From CAZRQL01 sp964602415 (GTDB taxonomy: Bacteria; Bacteroidota; Bacteroidia; Cytophagales; Flammeovirgaceae): a stretch of DNA of 64,000 nucleotides. Positions 18,036 through 27,161 of this stretch are shown here, piece after piece. Each line of letters opens with the position of its first letter. The stretch's first letter is position 1. The notes below the pieces were generated by a model. The model saw only the letters and a program-made list of their open reading frames with translations, was not told the DNA's origin and searched no databases. The position numbers and the translations under genes are program-made. Where the stretch lies: assembly GCA_964602415.1 (NCBI GenBank), contig CAZRQL010000011.1, positions 1 to 64,000 of the forward strand, read 5' to 3'.

Positions 18036-19093
18036 TAAATCTCTATTAAATCACAAACTTTGCAATTCTCTAAAGTAATAATAGCACTTGCCCAAGACAT
18101 TCCTACACCAAAACCGCTCAAAAGCAGTTGTTTTTTAGATTGTAAAGAATTTTTCAATTGGGTAGCAATGGTCAATGGAATGGAAACAGAGGAAGTATTG
18201 CCAAAAAACTCTAAACAAGTTGGTAATTTTGCTGAGTCAAGTTTAAGTTTTTTTGCCAAATAAGTATTCATATAGCTATTAGCCTGATGAAAAACAAAGT
18301 AATCAATGTCTTCGGGAGTTTTTTGGGAAAACTCATACAGCCTTTTAATGTCTTGCGGGATTTCTTGAATAACGAAGTTGAATACATCCGGGCCGTTCAT
18401 GTAGCCGTTTTCATCGGTTCGTATGTTACCGTGCTCATCGACCACTTTTTCTGTAACGGTTTCAACAGAACTTGGTTTTCTGTACCCGCCTGCATCAATT
18501 TTGATTAGCGACTCCCGTGAGCCATCAGAATTGAGTGAAAAAAAGCTGCTTCCGTATTTGTTATCCTTTTCGATTAGTGCGGCCACGCCAGCATCGCCAA
18601 ACAAAAAAGCCACTTGTCTGTCTTTTGGGTGATACACTTTAGAGCGTGTTTCGCCATCTAACACCAACACTTTACGAATATTGGGCTGCTGCATAAAGGA
18701 ATAAGCAACCGATAAGCCATATACAAAAGCAGAACACCCTAAATTTATGTCGAAAGCCGCCGTTGTTTTTGGCAATCCAAGCCTTTGTTGGAGGATGACA
18801 CTGGTGGCTGGCATTCTGTAGTCAGGGGTTTGAGAGATAAATATCAATAAATCAATATCTTCTCTTTTTACCTGCATTTCATCCAGCAGTTTAGTCGCAG
18901 CCGAAAAACACAAATCCGACGAACACATGCCCGGAGGCGCAAATCGTCTTTGCCTTATACCCGTTTTTTCTACAATGTCCTGAACGGCCTCTTGAGGAAA
19001 ATAATCAGTATATTTTATGTTTTCTACGGTGTTAGCCGGTACACAGGCCGCAATTCCACTGATTCCGATATTTTCAAAATGCAAACAGGCCAT
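18035..19093 (-). CDS. 3-oxoacyl-ACP synthase III-like (KAS III) enzyme
   Basis: This thiolase-fold condensing enzyme has about 352 residues. Its catalytic triad is visible: Cys in DINLGCSAFVYGLS, His in FVFHQANSYMN and Asn in FFGNTSSVSIPL. It resembles FabH but sits in a polysaccharide locus with its own ACP and SDR, so it probably makes a short acyl group for a sugar substituent and not bulk fatty acid. The start MACLHFENIG (19093) was chosen because the frame upstream overlaps the ACP gene entirely; the ACP stop is only 4 bases before it. Confidence 0.88.
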   Translation of the reverse strand: MACLHFENIGISGIAACVPANTVENIKYTDYFPQEAVQDIVEKTGIRQRRFAPPGMCSSDLCFSAATKLLDEMQVKREDIDLLIFISQTPDYRMPATSVILQQRLGLPKTTAAFDINLGCSAFVYGLSVAYSFMQQPNIRKVLVLDGETRSKVYHPKDRQVAFLFGDAGVAALIEKDNKYGSSFFSLNSDGSRESLIKIDAGGYRKPSSVETVTEKVVDEHGNIRTDENGYMNGPDVFNFVIQEIPQDIKRLYEFSQKTPEDIDYFVFHQANSYMNTYLAKKLKLDSAKLPTCLEFFGNTSSVSIPLTIATQLKNSLQSKKQLLLSGFGVGMSWASAIITLENCKVCDLIEI

Positions 19094-19097
19094 AAAG

Positions 19098-19331
19098 TTA
19101 ATTTTTTTTCTGAATGGCTTCAAATAAATCTCCCACTGTCTGCAATTTGTCGAAATCGGCAGCTTGTATTTGCACTCCAAAGTGCTCATCAAGCATTGCA
19201 ATTAATGATAGTCTGGCTAAGGAATTCCATTCTTCATATTCCTTAAATTTGTCCTCAAATTTAACCTCTTTGTCCTCAACTTCTAAGGCTTGCTGCAATG
19301 CCTCTAAAAATTTTTTTGCTTTATCTTCCAT
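19098..19331 (-). CDS. Acyl carrier protein of the polysaccharide locus
   Basis: This is a 77-residue acidic protein predicted to be a four-helix ACP. The likely phosphopantetheine attachment site is Ser37 in EEWNSLARLSLIAML, a variant of the usual DSL motif that keeps the serine. It lies between the PglC-like transferase (12 bases away) and the ketoacyl synthase (4 bases away). It is most likely a dedicated carrier that hands an acyl group made by the adjacent KAS III and SDR to a sugar acyltransferase. Confidence 0.85.
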   Translation of the reverse strand: MEDKAKKFLEALQQALEVEDKEVKFEDKFKEYEEWNSLARLSLIAMLDEHFGVQIQAADFDKLQTVGDLFEAIQKKN

Positions 19332-19343
19332 AATTTAATTAAG

Positions 19344-19949
19344 CTATATATTTCCTTTAAATGGCTCCATAGTTGCGCTTTTATCAGAGTTTATCCCTTC
19401 TCTCTTAATTACTTTAATTAGCGTGAGCCATATAATTTTTAAATCCAACAAAAAAGACATGTTTTCTACATAAAAAACGTCATATTCAAATCTTTCTTGC
19501 CAAGAAATTGCGTTTCGTCCATTTACTTGTGCCCATCCCGTAATTCCCGGACGCACCTCGTGGCGACGGGCTTGTCTGGAATTATAGAGGGGTAAATATT
19601 TGACCAACAATGGCCTTGGACCTATCAAACTCATATCTCCTTTCAATACGTTGATTAATTGAGGAAGTTCATCCAGAGAGGTCGAGCGCACGAATTGCCC
19701 GACTTTAGTGAGTCTGTCTTTATCGGGAAGTAGATTGCCTTTGGAGTCTTTATTATCATTCATTGTCTTAAACTTGATAAGTTTAAAGATTTTTGCATTT
19801 TTCCCCGGCCTGTCTTGAAAGAAGAAAGGCTTGCCTCCATTAGTGATATACAAAGTTATCACCAATACCAAAATAATTGGCGAAAGCAGCAACAGACCAA
19901 AAAATGCCGCAGTAAGATCAATGAGGCGCTTGAAGAAATGATGATACAT
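19344..19949 (-). CDS. Undecaprenyl-phosphate sugar-1-phosphate transferase (PglC-like initiating enzyme)
   Basis: This monotopic phosphoglycosyl transferase of 201 residues should start the repeat unit by moving a sugar-1-phosphate from a UDP-sugar to undecaprenyl phosphate at the inner membrane. A single N-terminal hydrophobic re-entrant helix (AAFFGLLLLSPIILVLVITL) is followed by family motifs KLIKFKTMN, STSLDELPQL (catalytic Asp-Glu), MSLIGPRPLL and RPGITGWAQVNGRN. The size matches the minimal PglC class, not the long WcaJ class. It follows a GT4 gene by 3 bases. Confidence 0.93.
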   Translation of the reverse strand: MYHHFFKRLIDLTAAFFGLLLLSPIILVLVITLYITNGGKPFFFQDRPGKNAKIFKLIKFKTMNDNKDSKGNLLPDKDRLTKVGQFVRSTSLDELPQLINVLKGDMSLIGPRPLLVKYLPLYNSRQARRHEVRPGITGWAQVNGRNAISWQERFEYDVFYVENMSFLLDLKIIWLTLIKVIKREGINSDKSATMEPFKGNI

Positions 19950-19952
19950 ATA

Positions 19953-21089
19953 TTAGTTCTTCTTTTCGTATAAATCTGCCATCCCTTTCCATATGGTTTG
20001 ACTGTCGAACCGCTGAACCCAGGTCAAGCCGTTTGTTCCATATTTTAATCTCAATTGCTCATCTAAATATAGCATTTCCATAGCTTTGAACAACGCTTCT
20101 TCTGATTTTGGGGCGACTAATATTCCATTATACCCATCAGAAACAGCATCTTTGCAGCCAGTTGCATTTGTAGAAATAATTGGTAACCCCATGGCAGCAG
20201 CCTGTACTAATACATTACCAAAACCCTCCCACCACGCTGGGAGCACAAATACATCCATTACTGATAAATATAAGGGAACATCACGCTGAAAACCCATCAT
20301 CAGAATACTTGGATGCGCTTCCATATTCGAGATTAATTCAGGATTTGCAATCTGTTTAGCCTCTACAGGTCCCACCACAAGTAAACGAACGAAGGGATAA
20401 AGTGCGTACAGTCGTAGAAACGCATTGTAAAGCTCTTGAATTCCTTTTCGGTCTACCAAGCGACCTACAAAACCATAGACGAAAGTACCATCAATTTTCA
20501 AGGCCTCCCTAAGCATAGTCTTTTCAGTAGTATCTACCTTTGATGGATGGAAGCGGGTTAGGTCTAAGCCATTGCTGCTCCCTTGGCCGATGACGACTGT
20601 TTTTTTAGCTGGGAAAACCCTCATATCTATCCCGAGTTGTCTTACTGAGGGACTTATACAAATAATATGTTGAGAGCACAAACTGGCCAGTTTTTCCATC
20701 ATCATCAGTAGTTGTTTTTTGCCTCCCCTTTCATGCTCAAATCGAAACCCCCTACAGGTGTAAATTCTTGTGGGTACGCGTGTAAACGCTGCTGCCAGCA
20801 TACCTATCAGACCCATTTTCGGGGTACCTACATTTACAATATCGGGTTTAATCCGTAAAAAATGACGAATCACGACCATTGTGGATCTAATGTCTTTCCA
20901 AAATGAAATATCCCTTTCAATCGGGGTCGGTAACAACTTGCAGCCCTCTGCTCGGCAAAACTCACGGGTGCGGACGTGATCGGGAGCGAGCAAATAGGTG
21001 TCGTAGCCCAATTGTTTGAAATATGCCAATTGCCCTTCCAATAAAACGACACTATCAGGGGAGGTTATGCCTATTACGAGTTTTTTCAT
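19953..21089 (-). CDS. GT4-family glycosyltransferase (PglA-like)
   Basis: This is a retaining GT-B glycosyltransferase of 378 residues. The N-terminal domain carries RTREFCRAEGCKLLPTPIER and FLRIKPDIVNVGTPKMGLIG. The C-terminal domain carries FGFVGR-like VYGFVGRLVDRKGI and the nucleotide-sugar-binding region VFVLPAWWEGFGNVLVQAAA with its conserved glutamates. It resembles the PglA-type enzymes that add the second sugar after a PglC-like transferase, and that gene lies directly downstream. Donor and acceptor are unknown. Confidence 0.88.
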   Translation of the reverse strand: MKKLVIGITSPDSVVLLEGQLAYFKQLGYDTYLLAPDHVRTREFCRAEGCKLLPTPIERDISFWKDIRSTMVVIRHFLRIKPDIVNVGTPKMGLIGMLAAAFTRVPTRIYTCRGFRFEHERGGKKQLLMMMEKLASLCSQHIICISPSVRQLGIDMRVFPAKKTVVIGQGSSNGLDLTRFHPSKVDTTEKTMLREALKIDGTFVYGFVGRLVDRKGIQELYNAFLRLYALYPFVRLLVVGPVEAKQIANPELISNMEAHPSILMMGFQRDVPLYLSVMDVFVLPAWWEGFGNVLVQAAAMGLPIISTNATGCKDAVSDGYNGILVAPKSEEALFKAMEMLYLDEQLRLKYGTNGLTWVQRFDSQTIWKGMADLYEKKN

Positions 21090-21552
21090 TGTTTGAAATA
21101 GATTGGAAGTAACGAGAGTATGGCTTATTTTTTTCGGATTTACTTATATGTTCATTAAATAGATAGGATAGATTTGCTCAAATAGTCTTCAATAGCTTTT
21201 GCATGTTTATGTTTTACTTTGCTTTGTTAGCTCTACATGTAGATTATTTTTTTTAATTTCGTAACTTCTTACTTGTTTGATAGCGATTAGAAACCCATCG
21301 GTTTGTAGATTAGTTTGTTGTTGGGTAGTGTTTTAAAAATTTAACTGAGTTTTTTATTTTTTGAGTAATACTATAGCGTTTTAGTAATAGATTTTTTGAA
21401 TGATTGTAGAAACGCTAGTTTTTCGATAACAGGCTCAAAACCGCTGCTTTTATATCTAAGCCTTTCTCTCTCTAACTCATGAAGCACGTAACCTGTTGCT
21501 ATCGTGTGAATTTTATTGCCTACAAGAAAAGTGATATCGTTGATATTTTGTA
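21090..21552. other. 463-base gap in the polysaccharide locus
   Basis: No full-length gene is visible between the two GT4 genes. The part next to the upstream GT4 gene holds an unexplained open frame (see 21371-21577). The rest is AT-rich with a perfect palindrome CTACATGTAG at 21233-21242. I found no TAnnTTTG element on the minus strand, so a promoter here is not supported. Confidence 0.5.
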
Positions 21553-21577
21553 CTACAAGTTGAAGTCTTTTTTGAAT
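21371..21577 (-). pseudogene. Possible remnant coding frame without a start codon
   Basis: The minus strand has 68 uninterrupted codons followed by TAG at 21373-21371. The predicted text (including NDITFLVGNKIHT, ATGYVLHELERERL and FEPVIEKLAFLQ) has a balanced, protein-like composition unlike chance translation of this AT-rich gap. There is no ATG; the first GTG is about codon 31. It overlaps the last codons of the GT4 gene in another frame. It may be the 3' end of a gene lost by deletion or insertion-element decay. I do not recognise the family. Confidence 0.35.
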
Positions 21578-22719
21578 TCATCATAGAAATTGAAACGATT
21601 CGTCTCCAATATGTGACGGGCATACTTCTTCGAGGTTTCAAAATTGTATATAGCATGTTCTTCCAAACTCTTCACATTTTGTGCGCGGATTAGCGAAGCG
21701 ATGGCTGACGCATTACCTGCATCGAATAAGCAGTCTTCTTGGATGAGTTCTGGAATTCCTCCAGCGCGGGAGCCCAGCACAGGGCAAGCCTGACTCATAG
21801 CTTCAATAACTGCACGAGGAAGGCCTTCTTGCCTGCTTGGCTGAATGTAAAGATCTATTTGTCTGTAAAATTCAAAAACTTTATTGTGCGCGAGAGGGCC
21901 TATAATTTTAACTTGGTCTGATAACTTTAATTTTTTAATGAGTTTTTCTAAAGAATCAGGATTTCCTTGTCCTACTAAATGATAGTTTACTTGTATGCCT
22001 TGGCTTTTTAGCAGATGAATAGCTTCAATAACTGCTGCTTGTCCTTTATAGGGCACATCTAAGGCGGCTACTGTACCTATTGTTAAAACACTAAAAGAAT
22101 CATTTCCATTTATTTTTGCAAGCCTCGAATCTAATGCGCTATCGTCGATTGTAACATTGACATTTGAACAACCTAATTGCTTATTATAGCTGGGGTATCG
22201 TCCTTGCAAAAATTTATCTGTTACATATACTACGTGCGTTGCTTTAGCAATTAATCTTTTATAAGATGCCATTTTATAATGTGCAAGAAGTTTTCCTCTC
22301 CAATCGTAATTCCACAAAGCATCAAATACACAGGCTACCATTTCTACAAGTACTGGTTTATTTAAACGTTTTGCCTCATTATAGGCTATCACCCCGATTG
22401 CGCTAGGGAGTCTTACAATGATAACATCATGCTGCCTGACATTTTCCTTAATAATATGTTTTGCTTTTTTAATATTTATACGAGTAAGAATACTTTTGAA
22501 GTTAGGAACATCTACAAACGAAAAATTATCACAGTCAATGCGCGAAAAACTTTGTTTTGAGTCAGCTACTAATTTTCTTGACCGCATCATAAAAGTTACA
22601 CTGTCCCCAAAATAGCTATATCTTTTTACAATAGCATTGGTGTAGTGAACGCCATAGTATTCTTGTTTGTCACTTACGTAGAGTGGGCCGTCATGTACGA
22701 AGAGAACTTTTCTACTCAT
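21553..22719 (-). CDS. GT4-family glycosyltransferase
   Basis: This is a GT-B glycosyltransferase of about 388 residues. The start MSRKVLFVHDGPLYV (22719) gives the usual first beta strand and overlaps the previous gene by 8 bases. The C-terminal domain contains VLTIGTVAALDVPYKGQ, VNYHLVGQGN and the donor site region LYIQPSRQEGLPRAVIEAMS with GSRAGGIPELI. It probably adds one sugar of the repeat unit; the donor is unknown. Its last codons overlap the unexplained frame at 21371-21577. Confidence 0.86.
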   Translation of the reverse strand: MSRKVLFVHDGPLYVSDKQEYYGVHYTNAIVKRYSYFGDSVTFMMRSRKLVADSKQSFSRIDCDNFSFVDVPNFKSILTRINIKKAKHIIKENVRQHDVIIVRLPSAIGVIAYNEAKRLNKPVLVEMVACVFDALWNYDWRGKLLAHYKMASYKRLIAKATHVVYVTDKFLQGRYPSYNKQLGCSNVNVTIDDSALDSRLAKINGNDSFSVLTIGTVAALDVPYKGQAAVIEAIHLLKSQGIQVNYHLVGQGNPDSLEKLIKKLKLSDQVKIIGPLAHNKVFEFYRQIDLYIQPSRQEGLPRAVIEAMSQACPVLGSRAGGIPELIQEDCLFDAGNASAIASLIRAQNVKSLEEHAIYNFETSKKYARHILETNRFNFYDEFKKDFNL

Positions 22720-23815
22720 ATAGTATTTGTTTGAATATACCAAAATTTGTTCTCGCATTGAAGTTTTTATACACATACTCTATTGCTTCATCATAATGAT
22801 AAATGCAAGAGTCATCCATCAAAGATGCGATTTTTTCGGATAGGGCAATATGATCTGTTGCTTGAATTAGAAATGACCAATTATTTTTCGGAACGCACTC
22901 TTTTATCGGTTCTATGTTGCTGGCAACAATCGGTAAACCTGATGCTATTGCCTCAATGAGTGCATTGGGCTGCCCTTCTGTTATTGATGGGAAAACAAAA
23001 CAATCAAAAACTTTAAGCAAGTTTGATACATCGTTTCTGTACCCTAAAATACTCACGTATTTTTCTATTCCAAAATCTTGGACTGTACCCTGAAGTTTTT
23101 CTGTTTCACTTCCACAAAGCACTAAATGCACATATATCTTTTTGTCAATGAGATGCTGAATGGCTTTCAAGATAGTGAGATGATTTTTTGCCGAGTTTAA
23201 TCTACCAACATGCCCAATTAAAAATATATCTGGTGGAAGATTTAGTGCTTTTTTTAAAGATTTTTTATCTATTTTTTCACTATATATATCGATATTTATT
23301 CCGTTATAAACCACTTGGAAGCGGGTATCTGATTTAGTACGGTAAGGGAAAAAATGAGATATGGCAGCAAGGGAGTTCAATAGAATATTTGTAGAATATT
23401 TAAAGACTAATCTGTTCATAAAAATATTTATCATATTTTTTACAAAACTTGGCTCAAAGTGGTCTTTTCCTAGTCGATAGAATGCAATGCGTTTTTTTAT
23501 TTTTGCCATGTATGCTAGAAAAACAGACATACCTGCGAAATTTCCATTAAAATCACATACAACATCAAATGCTTCAGTTTTGAAGAACCGATAGAACCAA
23601 AGCATTTTGACAGGATTTACATATCCAAGGGGCTGAAAATAAAGTTTTACTCCGGCTTCTTCATAAAGTTTTAATAAGTCGTCTTCTCTGTTTTTATTTC
23701 GCACTACAACGGTTATATTTTCTGTATTACCCGCAAACTGGAGAAACCTTAATAAATACATTTGTATTCCTCCAGAGGCAACAGAAGGTATTAGAAAACA
23801 TATTTTTTTCACCAT
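22712..23815 (-). CDS. GT4-family glycosyltransferase
   Basis: This is a GT-B glycosyltransferase of 367 residues. It opens with ICFLIPSVASGGIQMYLLRFL. The C-terminal half has LIGHVGRLNSAKNHLTIL, VLCGSETEKLQG and the donor-binding FVFPSITEGQPNALIEAIA with SGLPIVASN. It is followed with overlap by another GT4 gene, and preceded by a 304-base gap that may hold a promoter. Linkage and donor cannot be told from sequence. Confidence 0.87.
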   Translation of the reverse strand: MVKKICFLIPSVASGGIQMYLLRFLQFAGNTENITVVVRNKNREDDLLKLYEEAGVKLYFQPLGYVNPVKMLWFYRFFKTEAFDVVCDFNGNFAGMSVFLAYMAKIKKRIAFYRLGKDHFEPSFVKNMINIFMNRLVFKYSTNILLNSLAAISHFFPYRTKSDTRFQVVYNGINIDIYSEKIDKKSLKKALNLPPDIFLIGHVGRLNSAKNHLTILKAIQHLIDKKIYVHLVLCGSETEKLQGTVQDFGIEKYVSILGYRNDVSNLLKVFDCFVFPSITEGQPNALIEAIASGLPIVASNIEPIKECVPKNNWSFLIQATDHIALSEKIASLMDDSCIYHYDEAIEYVYKNFNARTNFGIFKQILYE

Positions 23816-24119
23816 ACACTAAGCTTTTTTTACATTACAAAAAGTGTAACATTTTTATATTTTTCCGCCAAAAACAACTTACTATTAATTTTATGTTTTT
23901 ATTTTAGAACAAAATATCTATACACATATTTCATCGATTAATACGTAACTTATTTATTATCTCATTATGGTTTTATAGGTAGTGACTCCGTGCTAATATT
24001 TTTCAACAGTAATTAGACAGGACAAATCACTAAAATATACATATTTAGATATATATTAATGTAAGGTTTAATAACTTTTTTAATTGGACTGACAGTAAGT
24101 TTCTAATAAATCAACCCAT
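23816..24119. other. 304-base AT-rich gap within the locus
   Basis: No gene is visible. The first part could be the true 3' end of the sulfotransferase gene if the T9 run at 24134-24142 hides a frameshift (the shifted frame ends at 24080). Near the GT4 start an imperfect hairpin (TACACT at 23815-23820 pairing with AGTGTA further right) is present. I found no convincing TAnnTTTG element. Confidence 0.4.
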
Positions 24120-24995
24120 TTAACACCAATACCAAAAAAAAATCTCTATTAATTTTCCTAATTTTTTCTGACTTTCTGTTAGGCGTCCATAGGTAAACCC
24201 CAAATTTTGATCTATTTTTAATTTTCCCTGAAGCCGAATCTTATTTCCGGCTAGCATGTGAGACGCGTGATAGGGAGCATATTGAGTGATATTCTTAAAT
24301 ATGGGGTCTATCTTATCGAGTGTTTCAGGAGTTTGAATGAATGCTTTGTATTTGATTTTGACCGAACTAACAAATAAACAAAATATTGAGCTAAGAATAT
24401 TGATTAATATCCAATTGAATACTACCCTGTGGGTCGGCTTTTCAGGGTTATCGGCTTCTATACCTGCTTTCATATCTTTTTTCGATGAACTTTTACCTGA
24501 ATTAAGGACTCCGGTAAAGTTTCGGCACAAATGTACGACCCTTAAATCTCCCACTTTCCGCAATACTGCGATACGTTGAGGTGATTTGGAGGAATCAATA
24601 ATAGTATCTACCCCGGTGACTTGCTGTATGGCTTCAAACAAGCATCTCGTGGATAGAACATATTTTTGAAATGCTCGCGATGAGTAAAAACAATTTTTTA
24701 GTGAACGAAGACTAGCTTTATTGCTTTCAAAACGCAAACGGAGTTGACAGTGCTCCTCATAACTAATGGGACTATTCGCTAACCATTGAGCTATGATCTG
24801 TGTCCAAATTGCACAATCTTTAATTTGTTCGCCACAGGAACAGTATTCATCAAAAATACTTTTTCGGGTAACAAATGTTAATTCACCTGCACTAAAAGCT
24901 TGTGGAATTGATCCCAACATTATATCCAACAAGGTAGAGCCTGAGTGACCGTTACCTGCTATGTAGATTATTTTTATCTTATTTGCTGTGCTCAT
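24120..24995 (-). CDS. PAPS-dependent sulfotransferase-family protein
   Basis: This is a cytoplasmic sulfotransferase of 291 residues. The 5'-phosphosulfate-binding loop is IAGNGHSGSTLLDIMLG at the N-terminus, and the 3'-phosphate-binding strand is LRVVHLCRNFTGVLNSGKS near the middle. A cysteine-rich segment (EYCSCGEQIKDCAIW) is typical of one bacterial branch of the family. The stop falls right after a run of nine T (24134-24142 on the plus strand as A); a one-base slip would extend the protein by about 17 residues to 24080. It overlaps the ATP-grasp gene by 4 bases. The likely acceptor is the polysaccharide or its lipid-linked precursor. Confidence 0.85.
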   Translation of the reverse strand: MSTANKIKIIYIAGNGHSGSTLLDIMLGSIPQAFSAGELTFVTRKSIFDEYCSCGEQIKDCAIWTQIIAQWLANSPISYEEHCQLRLRFESNKASLRSLKNCFYSSRAFQKYVLSTRCLFEAIQQVTGVDTIIDSSKSPQRIAVLRKVGDLRVVHLCRNFTGVLNSGKSSSKKDMKAGIEADNPEKPTHRVVFNWILINILSSIFCLFVSSVKIKYKAFIQTPETLDKIDPIFKNITQYAPYHASHMLAGNKIRLQGKLKIDQNLGFTYGRLTESQKKLGKLIEIFFWYWC

Positions 24996-26026
24996 TGCTT
25001 CCTAACATTTGGAATTAATGAATTTATCAGTTCTTCTACCATCCAGCCCTCATGGTTGAATTTGCCTTCGTGCCATTGTAGAGAAGCATCCCAGTATCCC
25101 GGACAGGAGTCATACCCTGTTGCGGTATAGCCATAGCTTATTTCTATCACCAGAGGCTGCTGACTTTGGTTATCAAATACGAAGTCGTAAGCGGCACTTT
25201 GGGCTTGTAGGCGGCCAGTTAGCTCAAATGCAATCTGCACACAGCGCTCATCGAACAACTCACGCTCATAGGCAAACATCCCACTACCCGAAGCGCGGAA
25301 GTCACCTTTGCGTACATAGCGCTTTAGAGCAAAAGCCTTGCCGTCAATCACTATGATGCGCGTATCGGAATTATTGTTAGGGATGAAATCTTGAAAATAC
25401 ACATAGCCTATTTCCCGTCCTAAAGCTTTGGCGAAACGGGGCGGCTGTAAAAAACGTACCAAACCTTTAACCGGCTCTTTAATACCCACTTTGCCCATAC
25501 GGAACTTACGCCAACGCTCTTTTAGGCTGCCCCATGCGTCATAATTAGCAAATCCGTTGTTAAAAGCCTTATGGATGAGTTTTTCAGCCTGCTTGCGGGT
25601 ATGCACTAACTTTACATTGGCGGACCCTGCTCCACCTCTTAGCTTAAATACCTTAGGAAAGTCTGTAGTCCTTACCCATTGTAATGCTTGTTGCGCGTCA
25701 TAGAATACGTAAGACGTTACCATGGGAGCACCAATGCGTTCCAACAGGTATTTTTGTGCTACTTTATCGTCGAAGTGCCAGGCCGTACGGAAGTCGGGGA
25801 AAACGCGAAAACCTGTATGCTCTAACGCAAATAGAATTTGCTTAGCAATTAGGATATCTTTGGGGTTATTTTGACTAAAGTGCCACATCAAGCCGCTACA
25901 ATCGCGTAGTTGAGCAATCAAGTCGTTGGCGTAGCAGTCCACCCGTTTAAAAGGGATACCCTGTTGCTCGCAATAGGCCACCCAGCGGGGGTGGAATCCA
26001 GAGGTGCTGTTGTGGATGCCTATCAT
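24992..26026 (-). CDS. ATP-grasp family protein
   Basis: This is a 344-residue protein resembling the RimK / glutathione-synthase-like ATP-grasp fold. Evidence is the lysine-containing DDKVAQKYLLERIGAPMVTSYVF, the strand FPKVFKLRGGAGSANVKLV (ATP binding), YVYFQDFIPNNNSDTRIIVI and the metal-site strand AAYDFVFDNQSQQPLVIEISY. Such enzymes join a carboxylate to an amine using ATP. It lies between a CapA-like gene (16-base gap) and a sulfotransferase gene (4-base overlap). A role in attaching an amino-acid-like or other acyl group to the polysaccharide is inference; the substrates are unknown. Confidence 0.78.
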   Translation of the reverse strand: MIGIHNSTSGFHPRWVAYCEQQGIPFKRVDCYANDLIAQLRDCSGLMWHFSQNNPKDILIAKQILFALEHTGFRVFPDFRTAWHFDDKVAQKYLLERIGAPMVTSYVFYDAQQALQWVRTTDFPKVFKLRGGAGSANVKLVHTRKQAEKLIHKAFNNGFANYDAWGSLKERWRKFRMGKVGIKEPVKGLVRFLQPPRFAKALGREIGYVYFQDFIPNNNSDTRIIVIDGKAFALKRYVRKGDFRASGSGMFAYERELFDERCVQIAFELTGRLQAQSAAYDFVFDNQSQQPLVIEISYGYTATGYDSCPGYWDASLQWHEGKFNHEGWMVEELINSLIPNVRKQ

Positions 26027-26042
26027 AATTATCTTGGTATTT

Positions 26043-27161
26043 TTACTTTAGTATTTCTAACAATACGTCCCTATGCGCTTCGCAGCGTGTTAAATTCAAT
26101 AATAATAGCCGCTTGCGGGTATTTAGGAAAGAGGGCAACCATTTTCTGGTTTGCAAAGCGTGCACCCAATAATTGCTATGAGGTTCTAAATAGGCATTGT
26201 ACATACAGCTAACTTTTTTACAATATGCCTCAAAGGCTTGCTGCAAGGCTTTATCGTCCGCTATTGTTTTGTTTAATTCCAATAGTCTTTGATGGAAATG
26301 TTCTGCTTGTTTGCCTTGTTGTTTGTAAACACCTACTTGTTGCTTATTTTGGGTATATGGTATTATTTCGAAGTCAAGTTCTTTGCGGCTAATCCGTAAT
26401 TTCACTGCATAGCCCTCATACCAATCTGCGTTTTTAGGCTTAGGCCAGTCAAATACAAAGTTTCCCAAGCTGTAGAAAATGGGTTTATCTTGATAAACCT
26501 CATACCCACTAGCACAATGTGTATGGTGATTGATGACTACGTCAGCTCCTGCATCCACAAAAAAGCGGAAAGTAGCTTTCATGCGAGGACTGGGCAAAGG
26601 ATAGGTTTCATGCCCTCCGTGCGTAATGACAATGACACAATCAGCTTGCGCTTTAGCTTCTTGGATATCTCGAAAGTTCTGTACTGGATTCAAAGGACTT
26701 GCCCCAGGTCGTGTACCTTGTGTGGTGCCGAATTCATTCTCTGCAATATTGAGAATTGCTAAGCGAATACCTTGTATTTCTGTTACATAAGGGGCTTTGG
26801 CTTCCTCAAGGTTCTGGCCTACCCCTACAAATGCCAAACCATGCTTTTTACAAGCATCCAGCGTGCTATTGAGACCCTCTTCGCCATAATCCATGATATG
26901 ATTATTGGCCAAAGTTAGCAAGTTGAATCCAGCAAAAGACAGTGAGGCAATACACTCTGGCTTGGACTTAATCGCAGGGCCTGTTTTAGCCCGAGGTTTT
27001 CCATGCTCAATGAGCGGGGCTTCTAAGTTGGTCACTGCCAAATCGGCAGAACGAATTTCCGGCAAGAAATCCCCAAAAATTGCTTCATGCTTCCCATCCA
27101 AAGACAGGGCTTCAATTCTTGCTCCAGGGTAATAATCTCCGGTTATTAGTATATTTATCAT
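26043..27161 (-). CDS. CapA-family metallophosphatase-like protein
   Basis: This 372-residue protein has the CapA/PGA_cap fold, a calcineurin-like phosphoesterase relative. Motifs are ILITGDYYPG, AVTNLEAPL, LTLANNHIMDYGEEGL, VIVITHGGHE and VVINHHTHC, which supply the usual metal ligands. CapA proteins are best known from poly-gamma-glutamate capsule synthesis, and homologues occur in many polysaccharide loci with unclear activity. No signal peptide is visible. The start overlaps the NodB-like gene stop by 4 bases, and the next gene is an ATP-grasp enzyme, an interesting echo of the CapB/CapA pairing. Confidence 0.85.
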   Translation of the reverse strand: MINILITGDYYPGARIEALSLDGKHEAIFGDFLPEIRSADLAVTNLEAPLIEHGKPRAKTGPAIKSKPECIASLSFAGFNLLTLANNHIMDYGEEGLNSTLDACKKHGLAFVGVGQNLEEAKAPYVTEIQGIRLAILNIAENEFGTTQGTRPGASPLNPVQNFRDIQEAKAQADCVIVITHGGHETYPLPSPRMKATFRFFVDAGADVVINHHTHCASGYEVYQDKPIFYSLGNFVFDWPKPKNADWYEGYAVKLRISRKELDFEIIPYTQNKQQVGVYKQQGKQAEHFHQRLLELNKTIADDKALQQAFEAYCKKVSCMYNAYLEPHSNYWVHALQTRKWLPSFLNTRKRLLLLNLTRCEAHRDVLLEILK

